The position numbers were made by a program, and so were the translations under genes. 64,000 nucleotides of DNA from Kaistella gelatinilytica (lineage in GTDB: Bacteria > Bacteroidota > Bacteroidia > Flavobacteriales > Weeksellaceae). Where the stretch lies: the NCBI RefSeq assembly GCF_015679325.1, contig NZ_JADPVI010000002.1, positions 362,798-426,797 of the forward strand. Direction: 5' to 3'. The stretch's first letter is position 1. Every line of letters begins with the position of its first letter. The notes under the pieces are model-generated. The model had not been told where the DNA came from, made no database searches, and was given only the letters and a program-made list of their open reading frames with translations. This document shows, piece after piece, positions 55,701-62,577 of this stretch.

Positions 55701-55810
55701 ATATTTTTGAAACTGATAAAACCACCAATCGCCAAAATAGAGACCCAGATAAAAGTAAATGCTTTATTCTTCAAGGAAAAAGCGATGATATTTTTTATAA
55801 ATTTATTCAT
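52712..55810 (-). CDS. Heavy-metal efflux RND transporter, CzcA type
   Basis: The 1032-residue inner-membrane proton-driven pump has 12 expected transmembrane segments in two halves around two periplasmic loops. It opens NIIAFSLKNKAFTFIWVSILAIGGFISFKNMPIEAFPDVTNTQIVI-type sequence (first part shown: NIIAFSLKNKAFTFIW). The proton-relay segment VDFGIIIDGAVVMVE has Asp, Asp and Glu at the +0, +6 and +13 positions of CzcA, the divalent-cation (Co, Zn, Cd) subgroup rather than Cu/Ag CusA. It is the last gene of a minus-strand unit with adaptor, outer-membrane channel and two-component system. Confidence 0.93.
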   Translation of the reverse strand: MNKFIKNIIAFSLKNKAFTFIWVSILAIGGFISFKNMPIEAFPDVTNTQIVIITQWNGRSAEEVERFVTTPIELAMSSVQKKTSVRSSTMFGLSIIKIIFDDGVDDAFARNQVNNQIRTVTLPDGAGPEIQPPYGPTGEIYRYVLQSKKKDSRELLTLQTWVVDRALRGIPGVADINVFGGQDKIYELSLDPRKLEQYNLTTSQVYDAVNQGNLNVGGDVIEKNGQSYVVRGIGLLKSISDIENVTIQNEHGNPILVKNVATVQESALPRVGQAGYNNQNDVVAGTIVMRKGENPVEVLELVKAKIDELNNKILPKDVKLVTFYNRENLMDFTTHTVLHNLIEGIILVTVIVFIFMADWRTTFIVSIIIPLSLLFSFLCLKLAGMSANLLSLGAVDFGIIIDGAVVMVEGVFVMLDHKAKKYGMEKFNKMAKAGWIKNTGIGLGKAIFFSKLIIITSLIPIFSFQKVEGKMFAPLAYTLGFALMGALLFTLTLVPVLSHILLNKNVREKNNPFVNFWDRIVVKGFLFTFKNKRMSLIVAVGILGATLFSAKFLGTEFLPPLNEGSLWVTAEMPMSTSLDESLKTTDQLKKVIMSFPEVTGVLSQTGRSNDGTDPNGFGFVQFAVNLKPKEDWKRKITMDNLIEEMDGKLKQYQGITFNYSQPISDNVAEAVAGFKAENGVKIYGDNLNTLDQYAKQVYEIIKKVPGVKEPGIIKNIGQPEVSVILDRYKMAQYGVNLKDAQSVLETAFGGKTASELFDGERKFDIRIRYEKQYRKDENDIAQLMVPSQAGALIPLKEICEIHQDNGAAFIYRDNIKRFIGIKFSIRDRDLGSTIAEAQEKVDQIKLPEGYSFGWTGQFENQQRASKRLGQVVPISIIMIFFLLFILFGNIKDSLLVLANVPFALIGGIIALHMTGMNFGISAGVGFIALFGICIQNGVLLLSEFHQNIKAGMLVVEGILEGIKARTRPIVMTALMASVGLLPAALSTGIGSESQKPLAIVIIGGLVTATVLTLLIFPIIFWIFNKTKRSETV

Positions 55811-55954
55811 TTGTAAGTTCGAATTTTTTTAGGTCAAATGGAATCGACAATTTTTACTTATTTAAAATATAAAATATTGCACTGGCGATTTCATGAATTT
55901 TTTTATTTACGACGAATCAAAACGTCGATGTATTTTTGAACGAAATAGACTGAA

Positions 55955-57040
55955 TTATTCGTTGAGCGATCTATAAATCAACAGTTGATTATTCGTCATT
56001 ACTTTATCACCTTCTTTGAGACCGTCGGAAATGTAGGCGATATCTGGAGTTTGTTTTGCCACTTTTACTTCCTGCACTTTTACATTGCTTTGACTTTTGA
56101 AGAGCACCACATAATATCGGTTATCATCAAAAATTAAGGCTTTTGACGGAATTGAAAGTCCGGTCGTGTTTTCGGTTTGAAAGACTTTGATGGTGGCTTT
56201 ACTTTCGGGGATCAGTTCTCCAGACGCATTATCTAAAACAACTCTTGCCTGCATCGAACTCGTGTCGGGATCTATTATTTTAAATATTTTATCGATTTTA
56301 CCGTAGAAAACTTTATCAGGTGCAGCTAAAGTTGAAACCTCAGCTTTCATTCCCAAAGAAATTTTATTGATGTCGCTTTGATTCACATTCACGATTGCCC
56401 AAACATTGGTCGTATTCGCAACATCAAAAATATTATCGGAGCGGTCATTTCTCAACTGCATGTTTTTATTGATGTTTTTTTGAACGATATAACCGTCAAT
56501 TGGGGAAACCACGGAGTAAATATTTCCGTTGCGCATATTGTAAACCTGATTCACAGATTGCGATCTTCGCATCTCGTCCTGCGCTTTCTGAACCTGACTT
56601 CTTGCTTCCAGAACATCTTTTTCGGTATTCAGTTTACCTGTAAATAAATCCTGAGCAACACGCAGATTGTTTTGCGCAACGACAAGATCTGTTTTGGCAT
56701 TGCTTAAATCTTTTTGATAGCCCGCAACTTCGGTACTTCTTATCGTCGCCAAGACTTTTCCTTTTTTTACATAATCACCCAACTCTGCATTTACAGAAAG
56801 TACGTTCCCACCAACAAGCGGGAAAATATCAATGTATTGATTTTTATCGGCGGCGATTTTTCCAAAAAAAGCCATTTCATCTTTTACATATTCATTTTGA
56901 ACCGTTGCCAATGTTGTCGATTTCATCATGAGATTACTGATGACAAAACCTTTCACAGGCGCTGCTTCTTTTTTTTCTTCTTCTTTTTTACAGGCGATCA
57001 AAGCGATCGATGCCAATAAAATAAATAAATTCTTCTTCAT
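55955..57040 (-). CDS. RND efflux periplasmic adaptor lipoprotein (CzcB/CusB-like)
   Basis: A 361-residue membrane-fusion protein. The lipobox LIALIAC (Cys about 17) is followed by a Lys/Glu-rich linker. Then come the barrel-lipoyl half FFGKIAADKNQYIDIFPLVGGNVLSVNAELGDYVKKGKVLATI, a coiled-coil hairpin (about 105-170), the second lipoyl half SPIDGYIVQKN, and the C-terminal domain with GLSIPSKALIFDDN. It links the RND pump to the outer-membrane channel. It ends 144 bases before the pump gene and follows the channel gene by 2 bases. Confidence 0.92.
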   Translation of the reverse strand: MKKNLFILLASIALIACKKEEEKKEAAPVKGFVISNLMMKSTTLATVQNEYVKDEMAFFGKIAADKNQYIDIFPLVGGNVLSVNAELGDYVKKGKVLATIRSTEVAGYQKDLSNAKTDLVVAQNNLRVAQDLFTGKLNTEKDVLEARSQVQKAQDEMRRSQSVNQVYNMRNGNIYSVVSPIDGYIVQKNINKNMQLRNDRSDNIFDVANTTNVWAIVNVNQSDINKISLGMKAEVSTLAAPDKVFYGKIDKIFKIIDPDTSSMQARVVLDNASGELIPESKATIKVFQTENTTGLSIPSKALIFDDNRYYVVLFKSQSNVKVQEVKVAKQTPDIAYISDGLKEGDKVMTNNQLLIYRSLNE

Positions 57041-57042
57041 AA

Positions 57043-58284
57043 CTAATTGAAAATAGGAGTTTGTACGAGTTGGTTCAGTTCTTCAGCAGAGATCACGATC
57101 TGCTTTTGCATTTCGTTGATTTTCAAAACCGTTTCTTTATAGCTGTTGGTAAAATCGGTGAAGTCGATCAGAGTGACATTTCCTTTTCTGAAATTATCTT
57201 GCATGCCTTTGTAAACAGCCTCCAGATTATTAAGGTCTTTTTGTTGAATGTTGAAATACGCATCGTAATTATTTTGCCAGGTTTGATAAGCCGCAGTAAC
57301 ATTGCTTTCAACTTCGAGCTTTTTGAATTCGGAATTTTTCTGACTTTGATCGATCAGGGTTTTTGCTTTCTGAACATTTCCTTCGTTCTGTTTCCATAAA
57401 GGAATTGGAATTCCGACGGTAAAATTAACTTCATTCTTAAAAATTCCGTTGCTCTGATTCCATTGCAAACCACCTGTAACATCGGGAATATTTAATGATT
57501 TCTGCCAATTATAGTAGGATTTACTGCTCTCGACCGCTTTTTGAACATACAGATAATCGGCATTATTTTCTAAAGCTTTCTGTTTAATTTCATCTAAAGA
57601 ATTCAACGTTTGTTTTCTGATGGTTGTGTCGGCTTCATCATCATTCACTTCCGGTGCAATTTCTCCGCTGATTCCCGTTAAAGTATGCAGATCCTGAAGC
57701 TGAGAAGAAATACTGTTTCTGATCTGCAGTTTTTCATTATTAAGATCAAGAACAATCGCCTGTAAACGAACCTCATCTTTAAGAGCGATGTTTCCTTTGG
57801 CAGTTTGAACTTTGTAAGCTTTCACCAGATCGGTTAGAAAATTGAGCTGTTTATCGATGTTGACCAATTTTTTCTGATCAAAATAGATGGAATAAAAAGT
57901 TTCGCGCAGTTTGGTTTTCAGATCAACCAATAACTGTTTCAATTGAAGTTGCGCTAATTCCTTATTCGATTTTGCAAATTCAACTTCATTTTTTCTTTTC
58001 CCACCCAAAAGGAAAAGTTGCTGAACGGCAAAACTCTTGGAAGGACCTACATCAAAAATCTTTTTATCTTCTGGATTGTAAACATTGGCTTGAAAACTTG
58101 CTTCGGGCAGATTCCAGATTTTGGCCTGAATGATATCGGCATCGGCGATCGAAATATTGTATTGCTGCGCAAGTAGCTGTAAATTATTTTTAACGAAAGC
58201 TTCTTCGGCTTCATTAATGGCAATTTTCTGTTGCGCAAAAGCTCCGGAAGAAATCAAAAGACCCAAAAAGATCAGTCTGTTCAT
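57043..58284 (-). CDS. TolC-family outer membrane channel (CzcC-like)
   Basis: A 413-residue outer-membrane efflux protein with a signal peptide (LIFLGLLISSGAFAQQ) and two OEP repeats. Long coiled coils are seen in about residues 30-120 and 150-200 and again in 290-400. The beta-strand turns include VNFTVGIPIPLWKQNEGNVQKAK, a hallmark of CzcC-like channels. It forms the trans-envelope duct for the adjacent adaptor and pump. The gene lies 81 bases after the histidine kinase. Confidence 0.9.
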   Translation of the reverse strand: MNRLIFLGLLISSGAFAQQKIAINEAEEAFVKNNLQLLAQQYNISIADADIIQAKIWNLPEASFQANVYNPEDKKIFDVGPSKSFAVQQLFLLGGKRKNEVEFAKSNKELAQLQLKQLLVDLKTKLRETFYSIYFDQKKLVNIDKQLNFLTDLVKAYKVQTAKGNIALKDEVRLQAIVLDLNNEKLQIRNSISSQLQDLHTLTGISGEIAPEVNDDEADTTIRKQTLNSLDEIKQKALENNADYLYVQKAVESSKSYYNWQKSLNIPDVTGGLQWNQSNGIFKNEVNFTVGIPIPLWKQNEGNVQKAKTLIDQSQKNSEFKKLEVESNVTAAYQTWQNNYDAYFNIQQKDLNNLEAVYKGMQDNFRKGNVTLIDFTDFTNSYKETVLKINEMQKQIVISAEELNQLVQTPIFN

Positions 58285-58365
58285 AGTTATCCTTTTTTAA
58301 TGGGACAAAATTGAAGAGATAACCTTAAAAGGAACTTAAGTTTAGATTAAAAAAAGATTAAAAAG

Positions 58366-59736
58366 CTATAAGGGAAAGGTAATTTTGAAATTATTTTCGT
58401 TGTCGTTACGACTTTGGTAAGAGATGGTGCTTTGATGGTATTCTAAAATTCGCTTCACAATTCGTAAGCCTAAACCGGAACCGGTAATTTTCTGAGAATT
58501 GCTTCCACGCATAAAAGCATCGAACAAACGGCTTTGCTCTTCCGTAGAAATTATTTTTCCAAAACTTAGGACATTTATGGTCAAAGCGTCAATCGATTCT
58601 TCAATGGTCACATTCACCATATCGTTTTCGGTGTATAGAGCTGCATTTTTGAAAAGGTTAATAAAAACAACTTCGAGTAAAGATTTTACACCTTTCACGG
58701 TGAGTTGTCCACTTTCTAAACTGTATTCAGAAATCTGGAAATCCATTTTTAAGTTAGGAAAGTTTTTTTCGACAATTCCGTAAGCATCAAAAATAACTTC
58801 ATCAATGCGCACTTCTTCATAAATATCCTGAATATTTTCTTTATCAAACTTTGTTAAAACCAGCAATGAATTCGTAAGATCAGACAATTGATAAATATCT
58901 TTTGAAATTTGGGAGAGAACCGATAAAGTTTTGGGCGAATGATTTTCAGATTTTGTCAGATTTTCTAATTGAAAAGCCATTCTTGTCAACGGCGTTCTGA
59001 TTTCGTGCGAAGCACTCGCTGTGAAATCTTTCTGGGACTGAAAAACATCGTTTAATCGCACGATCATCGTATTAAACGACTGCGCTAGAACTCCAATTTC
59101 ATCATTGGAAGCTTTCACCGGGATCTGAGTCGTTAATTTATGAGCCGTCACTTCCGAGATTTCTTTCTTCAGTTTTTCTAAAGGCTTCAAAAATTTATTA
59201 ATAATATAATAACTGAAAATCCAGATGAGAATAATGCTCATGATGTAGGAAAAGATAAGAAGATATTTCAAAAAATCTAACTTAGATTGCCCCGAAGTAT
59301 CCATTGCACTTGTGATGATGTAATAATTCTTACCGTGAATATTTCGTAAAGCAGCATATATTTCCGGCTTTGTATTTTCGGTGTATATTGTTTTCTCTAC
59401 ATCTAGTTTCTCCAGCAAACCATCATCCCAGGTAATATTTTGGTCTTTGATGGTGCTGTAAAGCAAATGTTTTTTGCCATCGAAAATCAAAATATTCTCA
59501 TTGAGCATGATGTTATCTGCAGTCTCGCTGAAAACATTTGGGTTACTTTCTTTGAAGTCGGTGGATTGGGAAATGAAATTGACGCTAAATTCAAGTCTTT
59601 TCTCAAAACGCTCCCGGAATTCGTCTCGCCTGAAGGAGTTGAAGGAAACGTAGATAATCGCCATGATGATGCCGAACAGCAAAGAAAATGCGATACTTAA
59701 ATTTAAGGCTATTTTACGCTTCAGAGACATCATCAT
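58366..59736 (-). CDS. Sensor histidine kinase of the metal-efflux operon
   Basis: A 456-residue membrane kinase. Transmembrane helices flank a periplasmic sensor (TM1 about 10-30, TM2 about 165-185), followed by a HAMP linker, the HisKA motif SASHEIRTPLTRM (His about 245), the N box FINLFKNAALYTEN and the G box TGSGLGLRIVKRILEYH. It overlaps the response-regulator stop by 4 bases (ATGA-type), so the pair is coupled. By position it should sense metal and control the efflux genes downstream. The ligand is not readable from the sensor domain. Confidence 0.92.
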   Translation of the reverse strand: MMMSLKRKIALNLSIAFSLLFGIIMAIIYVSFNSFRRDEFRERFEKRLEFSVNFISQSTDFKESNPNVFSETADNIMLNENILIFDGKKHLLYSTIKDQNITWDDGLLEKLDVEKTIYTENTKPEIYAALRNIHGKNYYIITSAMDTSGQSKLDFLKYLLIFSYIMSIILIWIFSYYIINKFLKPLEKLKKEISEVTAHKLTTQIPVKASNDEIGVLAQSFNTMIVRLNDVFQSQKDFTASASHEIRTPLTRMAFQLENLTKSENHSPKTLSVLSQISKDIYQLSDLTNSLLVLTKFDKENIQDIYEEVRIDEVIFDAYGIVEKNFPNLKMDFQISEYSLESGQLTVKGVKSLLEVVFINLFKNAALYTENDMVNVTIEESIDALTINVLSFGKIISTEEQSRLFDAFMRGSNSQKITGSGLGLRIVKRILEYHQSTISYQSRNDNENNFKITFPL

Positions 59737-60413
59737 GCAGGACTTAGATAATAACCAAACCCAGAACGAGTGTGAATTAGCTTCACTTCAAAATCTTTAT
59801 CGATCTTTTTTCTGAGGAAATTGATATAAACTTCAACAGTATTGGTATTCGTGTTAAAATTATGTTCCCAAACATGTTCTGTGATCTGCTGTTTTGAAAC
59901 CGTTCTGCCTTTTGCTTCTGCCAGAAAAACCAAAAGTTGTAATTCTTTTACGGTCAGTGAAATCTCCTGATTATTGCGGTAGACCTTCTGTTCTGTTTTA
60001 TTAATGGTGAGATCTTCTACCTTTATGATCTCATCAGAAAACTTCGCATCAATGTCTTTCCTTCTGATCAATGAATTGATCCTCATCAAAAGTTCTTCAA
60101 ACTGAAAAGGTTTAACGAGATAATCATCTGCCAACAAACTGAACGCATCTTTTTTACTAGAAAGGTCGCTGTATGCCGAGATCATAATGATCGGAACATT
60201 TTGATCGTGCGCTCTTATTATTTCGCAAACTTTGAGGCCATTCAATTTCGGAACATTGATGTCCAACAGATAAATGTCGTAAATATCCTGATCCACCTCA
60301 CGCAGGACGAGGTCACCATCGTATACTTTTTTTACATCGAACCCACTGTTTTCCAAAAACGTGCTGAGTTCGGCAGACAGAATAAGATCATCTTCTAATA
60401 AAAGTATTTTCAT
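59733..60413 (-). CDS. OmpR-family response regulator of the metal-efflux operon
   Basis: A 226-residue regulator. The receiver domain (1-115) has LEDDLILSAELSTFLE, the phospho-acceptor Asp in YLLDINVPKLNG (about 51), ISAYSD and VKPFQFEELLMR. The winged-helix DNA-binding domain (130-226) has LTVKELQLLVFLAEAKGRTVSKQQITEHVWEHNFNTNTNTVEVYINFLRKKID (start shown: LTVKELQLLVFLAEAKG). A -7 box TAAATTTG (minus, 60430-60437) lies 16 bases before the ATG, directly after the tRNA terminator. It is the first gene of the five-gene unit. Confidence 0.94.
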   Translation of the reverse strand: MKILLLEDDLILSAELSTFLENSGFDVKKVYDGDLVLREVDQDIYDIYLLDINVPKLNGLKVCEIIRAHDQNVPIIMISAYSDLSSKKDAFSLLADDYLVKPFQFEELLMRINSLIRRKDIDAKFSDEIIKVEDLTINKTEQKVYRNNQEISLTVKELQLLVFLAEAKGRTVSKQQITEHVWEHNFNTNTNTVEVYINFLRKKIDKDFEVKLIHTRSGFGYYLSPA

Positions 60414-60429
60414 AGTTGGATTTGAAAAA

Positions 60430-60437
60430 CAAATTTA
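60430..60437 (-). promoter_or_regulatory. -7 box of the metal-efflux operon
   Basis: Minus strand TAAATTTG, full match, squeezed between the tRNA terminator and the regulator start. Confidence 0.55.
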
Positions 60438-60440
60438 AAC

Positions 60441-60471
60441 AAAAAAAATCTCCCAAAAGATTGAGAGATTT
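60441..60471 (-). terminator. Terminator of the four-tRNA operon
   Basis: On the minus strand AAATCTC and GAGATTT pair with a loop of about 12 bases, followed by eight T. Confidence 0.8.
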
Positions 60472-60477
60472 CTACAG

Positions 60478-60549
60478 AGCCAACTATGAGATTTGAACTC
60501 ACGACCTCTTCCTTACCAAGGAAACGCTCTACCCCTGAGCTAAGTCGGC
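60478..60549 (-). tRNA. tRNA-Thr (anticodon GGT)
   Basis: Acceptor GCCGACT / AGTTGGC, discriminator U. The anticodon stem is TTTCC/GGAAG, the loop TTGGTAA and the T arm GTGAGTTCAAATCTCAT. It is the last of the four-tRNA cluster. Confidence 0.94.
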
Positions 60550-60601
60550 GAAAAATTAAAAAAAAATCACAAGCCATAAAAATGATTGTGATTTTTTTGA
60601 G

Positions 60602-60674
60602 AGCGGAAGACGAGGGTCGAACTCGCGACATTCAGCTTGGAAGGCTGACGCTCTACCAACTGAGCTACTTCCGC
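60602..60674 (-). tRNA. tRNA-Gly (anticodon TCC)
   Basis: Acceptor GCGGAAG / CTTCCGC. The anticodon stem is TCAGC/GCTGA with loop CTTCCAA, and the T arm is GCGAGTTCGACCCTCGT. It is the third tRNA of the cluster. Confidence 0.95.
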
Positions 60675-60757
60675 ATTTTTGTTTCCAAAAACTGTTGGTA
60701 AACGGTTTGCAAATTTAAAATAAATTTACAATCTCGCAAAATAAATAGAAAAAAATG

Positions 60758-60840
60758 TGGGGAGAGTAGGATTCGAACCTACGAAGTCGTAAGACAGCAG
60801 AGTTACAGTCTGATCCATTTGGCCACTCTGGAATCTCCCC
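60758..60840 (-). tRNA. tRNA-Tyr (anticodon GTA)
   Basis: Class II tRNA with acceptor GGGGAGA / TCTCCCC, anticodon loop CTGTAAC, a long variable arm (GTCTTACGAC region) and T arm TAGGTTCGAATCCTA. Discriminator A. It is the second tRNA of the cluster. Confidence 0.95.
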
Positions 60841-60859
60841 AATTTTATTTTTTTCAATG

Positions 60860-60933
60860 AGCCTCCAGAGGGACTCGAACCCACGACCTGCTGATTACAA
60901 ATCAGCTGCTCTAGCCAGCTGAGCTACGGAGGC
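60860..60933 (-). tRNA. tRNA-Thr (anticodon TGT)
   Basis: Acceptor GCCTCCG / TGGAGGC (one G-U). The anticodon stem is GCTGA/TCAGC with loop TTTGTAA, and the T arm is GTGGGTTCGAGTCCCTC. It is the first tRNA of the cluster; Thr-Tyr-Gly-Thr is the order found before tufB in E. coli. Confidence 0.95.
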
Positions 60934-60972
60934 AAAGATTTTTAAAGAACTACTTATCTCTTTTTGCGAGTG

Positions 60973-60980
60973 CAAATATA
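60973..60980 (-). promoter_or_regulatory. -7 box of the tRNA cluster
   Basis: Minus strand TATATTTG followed by CACTCGC, in the same class as tuf P1. Confidence 0.6.
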
Positions 60981-61034
60981 AGTGAGTTTTTTTGAAATCC
61001 GCAAATTATTTTGAAGATATTTTTATATTTTTTT

Positions 61035-61325
61035 TTAAGCCAGTTCTTTTTTCTTGATTAACAGCTTTTTAGCTACTTCAGCACACAGGTCTAAACTCTC
61101 TTCAAAAGACGCAGAAGTCTTTTTTACGACGATATCATCACCCGGAACAGCCAAAAGTATCTCTACTGTTTTATTTTCTTTGTCTGATTTGTTCTCAACT
61201 TTCAGAAAAACTTTGCATTCTACTATTTTGTCAAAATAGTTTTCGAGTTTGCCCAATTTTTTTTCAATATGTTCTTCAAGCGGTGCGTGTGGTGTCAATC
61301 CCATTGACTGTACTGAAATTTTCAT
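61035..61325 (-). CDS. hpf: Short ribosome hibernation factor HPF/RaiA family
   Basis: The 96-residue product is the S30AE domain alone, the short form. It reads MKISVQSMGLTPHAPLEEHIEKKLGKLENYFDKIVECKVFLKVENKSDKENKTVEILLAVPGDDIVVKKTSASFEESLDLCAEVAKKLLIKKK in outline (key parts: MKISVQSMGLTPH, VEILLAVPGDDIVVKK). It binds the 30S decoding channel and stalls idle ribosomes. Its ATG overlaps the xerC-type stop by 4 bases, so translation is coupled to the recombinase. No C-terminal dimerisation domain is present. Confidence 0.93.
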   Translation of the reverse strand: MKISVQSMGLTPHAPLEEHIEKKLGKLENYFDKIVECKVFLKVENKSDKENKTVEILLAVPGDDIVVKKTSASFEESLDLCAEVAKKLLIKKKELA

Positions 61326-62212
61326 AAATCTACATTTTTTTTAGCTCGAGGGTGAGCTTTGTTAAACACTTTTTTTAATTGTTCAATATTGGCAGTCGTG
61401 TAAACCTGCGTTGAGGCAAGCGACGAATGGCCCATGATCATCTTCACTTTAGAAATTTCAGCCCCATGCTCTAAGACGTGTGTTGCAAAACTGTGTCTTA
61501 AAATATGGGGACTTTTTTTCTTCTTTGAAGTTACAAGACTAAGATAGGAATTTACGGTAGAATAGACAAACTTATCATTCAAAATTTTGCCCTTTGGATT
61601 AATGAAAAAGTACATCTCCCACTCTTTCAGCGGATTCCTTTCAGTTAAATATTTTCGAAAATCAACAGCGAGTTTTTCTGAAATAGGAATAATTCGAGCC
61701 TTGTTGCCTTTTCCGATCACTTTCATCTCCATTTTGCTGAAATCTACATTTTCTAAAAGCAAATTTACCAGTTCTGCACGCCGCATTCCTGTTTGATAAA
61801 GTGTTTCGATGATGAGCTCTTTTAGGAAGCTGCCTTTCTTTGGATGGAATTCCGGCAGTTGCTGATTGCTCATTTCCTCTTCAGAAAAAGGAATTTGTTT
61901 CTCGGCGTAAAATTTTAAAGATTGAATGTTTTCTAAAGGAGATATTTTAACCTGACCAATTTTTAGCAGAAAAAGGTAGAAACTTCTCAGAGAAGAGAGT
62001 TTGCGGTTGATAGAACGTTTAGCGATTTTTTTTTCACTTAGGGCAACCATAAAATTGCGGATGATCTTTTTGTCTACCAGATCAAAATCCTGGTGCGCTT
62101 CCGATTTAAGCAGAAAGAGAGAAAAATCCTCCAGATCCTTTCTGTAACTCGTCAAAGTGTGTGGTGAATACCGTCTTTCGACCGCAATATATTCCAAAAA
62201 TCGTTCTATCAT
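61322..62212 (-). CDS. xerC: Tyrosine recombinase, XerC/XerD type
   Basis: A 296-residue recombinase that likely resolves chromosome dimers at dif. The start at 62212 (MIERFLEYIAVERRYSPHTLTSY) is preferred over a longer frame. The SAM-like N-terminal domain (1-100) precedes the catalytic domain with Arg in YQTGMRRAELVNL, Lys in VIGKGNKARIIPI, the HILRHSFATHVLEHG box, GHSSLASTQVYTTAN and the nucleophile Tyr within the last. A XerC/XerD distinction is not possible from one member. Its place between rpsU and hpf is the usual Bacteroidota order. Confidence 0.92.
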   Translation of the reverse strand: MIERFLEYIAVERRYSPHTLTSYRKDLEDFSLFLLKSEAHQDFDLVDKKIIRNFMVALSEKKIAKRSINRKLSSLRSFYLFLLKIGQVKISPLENIQSLKFYAEKQIPFSEEEMSNQQLPEFHPKKGSFLKELIIETLYQTGMRRAELVNLLLENVDFSKMEMKVIGKGNKARIIPISEKLAVDFRKYLTERNPLKEWEMYFFINPKGKILNDKFVYSTVNSYLSLVTSKKKKSPHILRHSFATHVLEHGAEISKVKMIMGHSSLASTQVYTTANIEQLKKVFNKAHPRAKKNVDL

Positions 62213-62290
62213 AATATACCAACAAAAAATCACTCTTCAAATATAACTATTTGAAAAGTGATTTAGGTATTTTGCTAAGAAAATTTTGAC

Positions 62291-62488
62291 TTAAGCCTGC
62301 TCTTCCTTGCTCAAAAGTCTTTGTTTGTGAGCAGCTTTCACATTGGCCTGTCTTTTAACAACAGACGGCTTGTTGAATTGTTGACGACTTCTAAGAGCTC
62401 TAATAGTTCCTGTTTTGTCAAATTTCCTTTTATATTTTTTTAAGGCTCTGTCGATGGATTCACCATCTTTTACTGGGATTATTAACAT
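62291..62488 (-). CDS. rpsU: 30S ribosomal protein S21
   Basis: The 65-residue product is basic throughout: LIIPVKDGESIDRALKKYKRKFDKTGTIRALRSRQQFNKPSVVKRQANVKAAHKQRLLSKEEQA in outline (motif IDRALKKYKRKFDKTG). It assists initiation by stabilising the 30S platform near the anti-Shine-Dalgarno region. In Bacteroidota it is thought to help hide that sequence. Its promoter is ideal (TTG, 19 bases, TACTTTTG). The recombinase starts 79 bases downstream. Confidence 0.96.
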   Translation of the reverse strand: MLIIPVKDGESIDRALKKYKRKFDKTGTIRALRSRQQFNKPSVVKRQANVKAAHKQRLLSKEEQA

Positions 62489-62511
62489 AATTTACATCTC
62501 ATTTTGGATTG

Positions 62512-62541
62512 CAAAAGTAAGATTTTTTTTCGGAATGGCAA
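62512..62541 (-). promoter_or_regulatory. rpsU promoter
   Basis: Minus strand TACTTTTG (62512-62519), preceded by TTG at exactly 19 bases and followed by CAATCC. Confidence 0.7.
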
Positions 62542-62577
62542 ATTTTTTACTACTTTTAAACTCAATTAATTCACAAC

